Assembly (NCBI GenBank): GCA_963521545.1
Contig: CAUQVP010000040.1
Span: forward strand, 1-14,586
DNA: 14,586 nt
Direction of reading: 5' to 3'
Source of the DNA: JABCPE02 sp963521545
GTDB taxonomy: Bacteria > Bacteroidota > Bacteroidia > Flavobacteriales > Weeksellaceae
The notes under the pieces were generated by a model that saw nothing but the letters and a program-made list of their open reading frames with translations, ran no database searches and was not told the origin of the DNA. A program made the translations under genes and the position numbers. This document shows positions 14,542-14,586 of this stretch, in pieces. How positions within the stretch are numbered: the first letter of the stretch is position 1; the number at the start of each line of letters is the position of its first letter.

Positions 14542-14586
14542 ATGACTACAATAGAGAAAATTTCAAAACTTCGTCAGAAGATGCAG
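14542..14586 (+). CDS. 5' end of a gene, possibly an aminopeptidase P family (X-Pro) peptidase
   Basis: Fifteen codons from an ATG at 14542 read MTTIEKISKLRQKMQ, open to the window edge. This resembles the start of flavobacterial M24-family Xaa-Pro aminopeptidases, which begin with a similar 'EKI..LR..M' helix; the identification rests on this short stretch only and could be wrong. It has its own upstream gap after the ppa terminator, with a leader ending in AATAAA before the ATG and no Shine-Dalgarno. TAAATTGG (14514-14521) is a poor -7 candidate. The catalytic domain is outside the window. Confidence 0.4.
   Translation, partial: MTTIEKISKLRQKMQ

Noticed and set aside
1..14586. Defence island, prophage, CRISPR array, insertion sequence or integron
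   Set aside because: No integrase, transposase, restriction or Cas-like proteins, no regularly spaced repeats and no terminal inverted repeats were seen; the genes are housekeeping or conserved lineage genes in ordinary arrangement.

Overview
The window looks like ordinary chromosome from a low-GC member of the Bacteroidota, most likely a flavobacterium of the Chryseobacterium/Weeksellaceae type. The protein families have that character: GyrA, RsmG, GpmI, a class I pyrophosphatase with an insertion, and several conserved proteins of unknown function typical of the group. No start codon has a recognisable Shine-Dalgarno sequence; A/T-rich leaders precede them instead. Several intergenic gaps carry the Bacteroidota -7 box TAnnTTTG. 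The secretory signals also fit: a signal peptide ending AFA/Q and a lipobox ending SSC. I see no rRNA, tRNA, CRISPR array, insertion sequence or phage gene.

Layout, left to right. A strong terminator (16-50) closes an unseen upstream gene, followed by rsmG (16S rRNA methyltransferase). Next come an AddB-like PD-(D/E)XK nuclease and an HD-domain phosphohydrolase, one base apart. A small reverse-strand gene (DUF4286-like) overlaps the end of the HD gene tail to tail. A 149-base divergent gap leads to gyrA, then an exported TPR protein and a strong terminator (8484-8517). A short lipoprotein gene follows. Then a three-gene membrane/regulator cluster (9295-11705): a six-helix membrane protein, a 96-residue winged-helix regulator and a DUF4153/DUF4173-like polytopic membrane protein. 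gpmI (glycolysis), a membrane-anchored protein of unknown function and ppa (pyrophosphatase) follow, closed by a third strong terminator (14455-14498). The window ends 15 codons into a gene that may encode an aminopeptidase P family enzyme.

How the genes work together. Most are housekeeping genes in short transcription units: rRNA modification, DNA repair and topology, glycolysis and pyrophosphate removal. The most informative non-coding signal is a 23-bp element, identical at 21 positions, in front of both the six-helix membrane protein gene (9270-9292) and the DUF4153-like gene (10235-10257). Its core is the palindrome AACTTTG-N5-CAAAGTT. In the first copy it overlaps a near-perfect promoter (TTTG-N18-TAACTTTG). 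The winged-helix regulator gene lies between the two copies, so the simplest reading is a self-contained, probably autoregulated membrane module whose regulator binds both sites. This is the best candidate here for an undescribed regulatory system; the rest of the window appears conventional.
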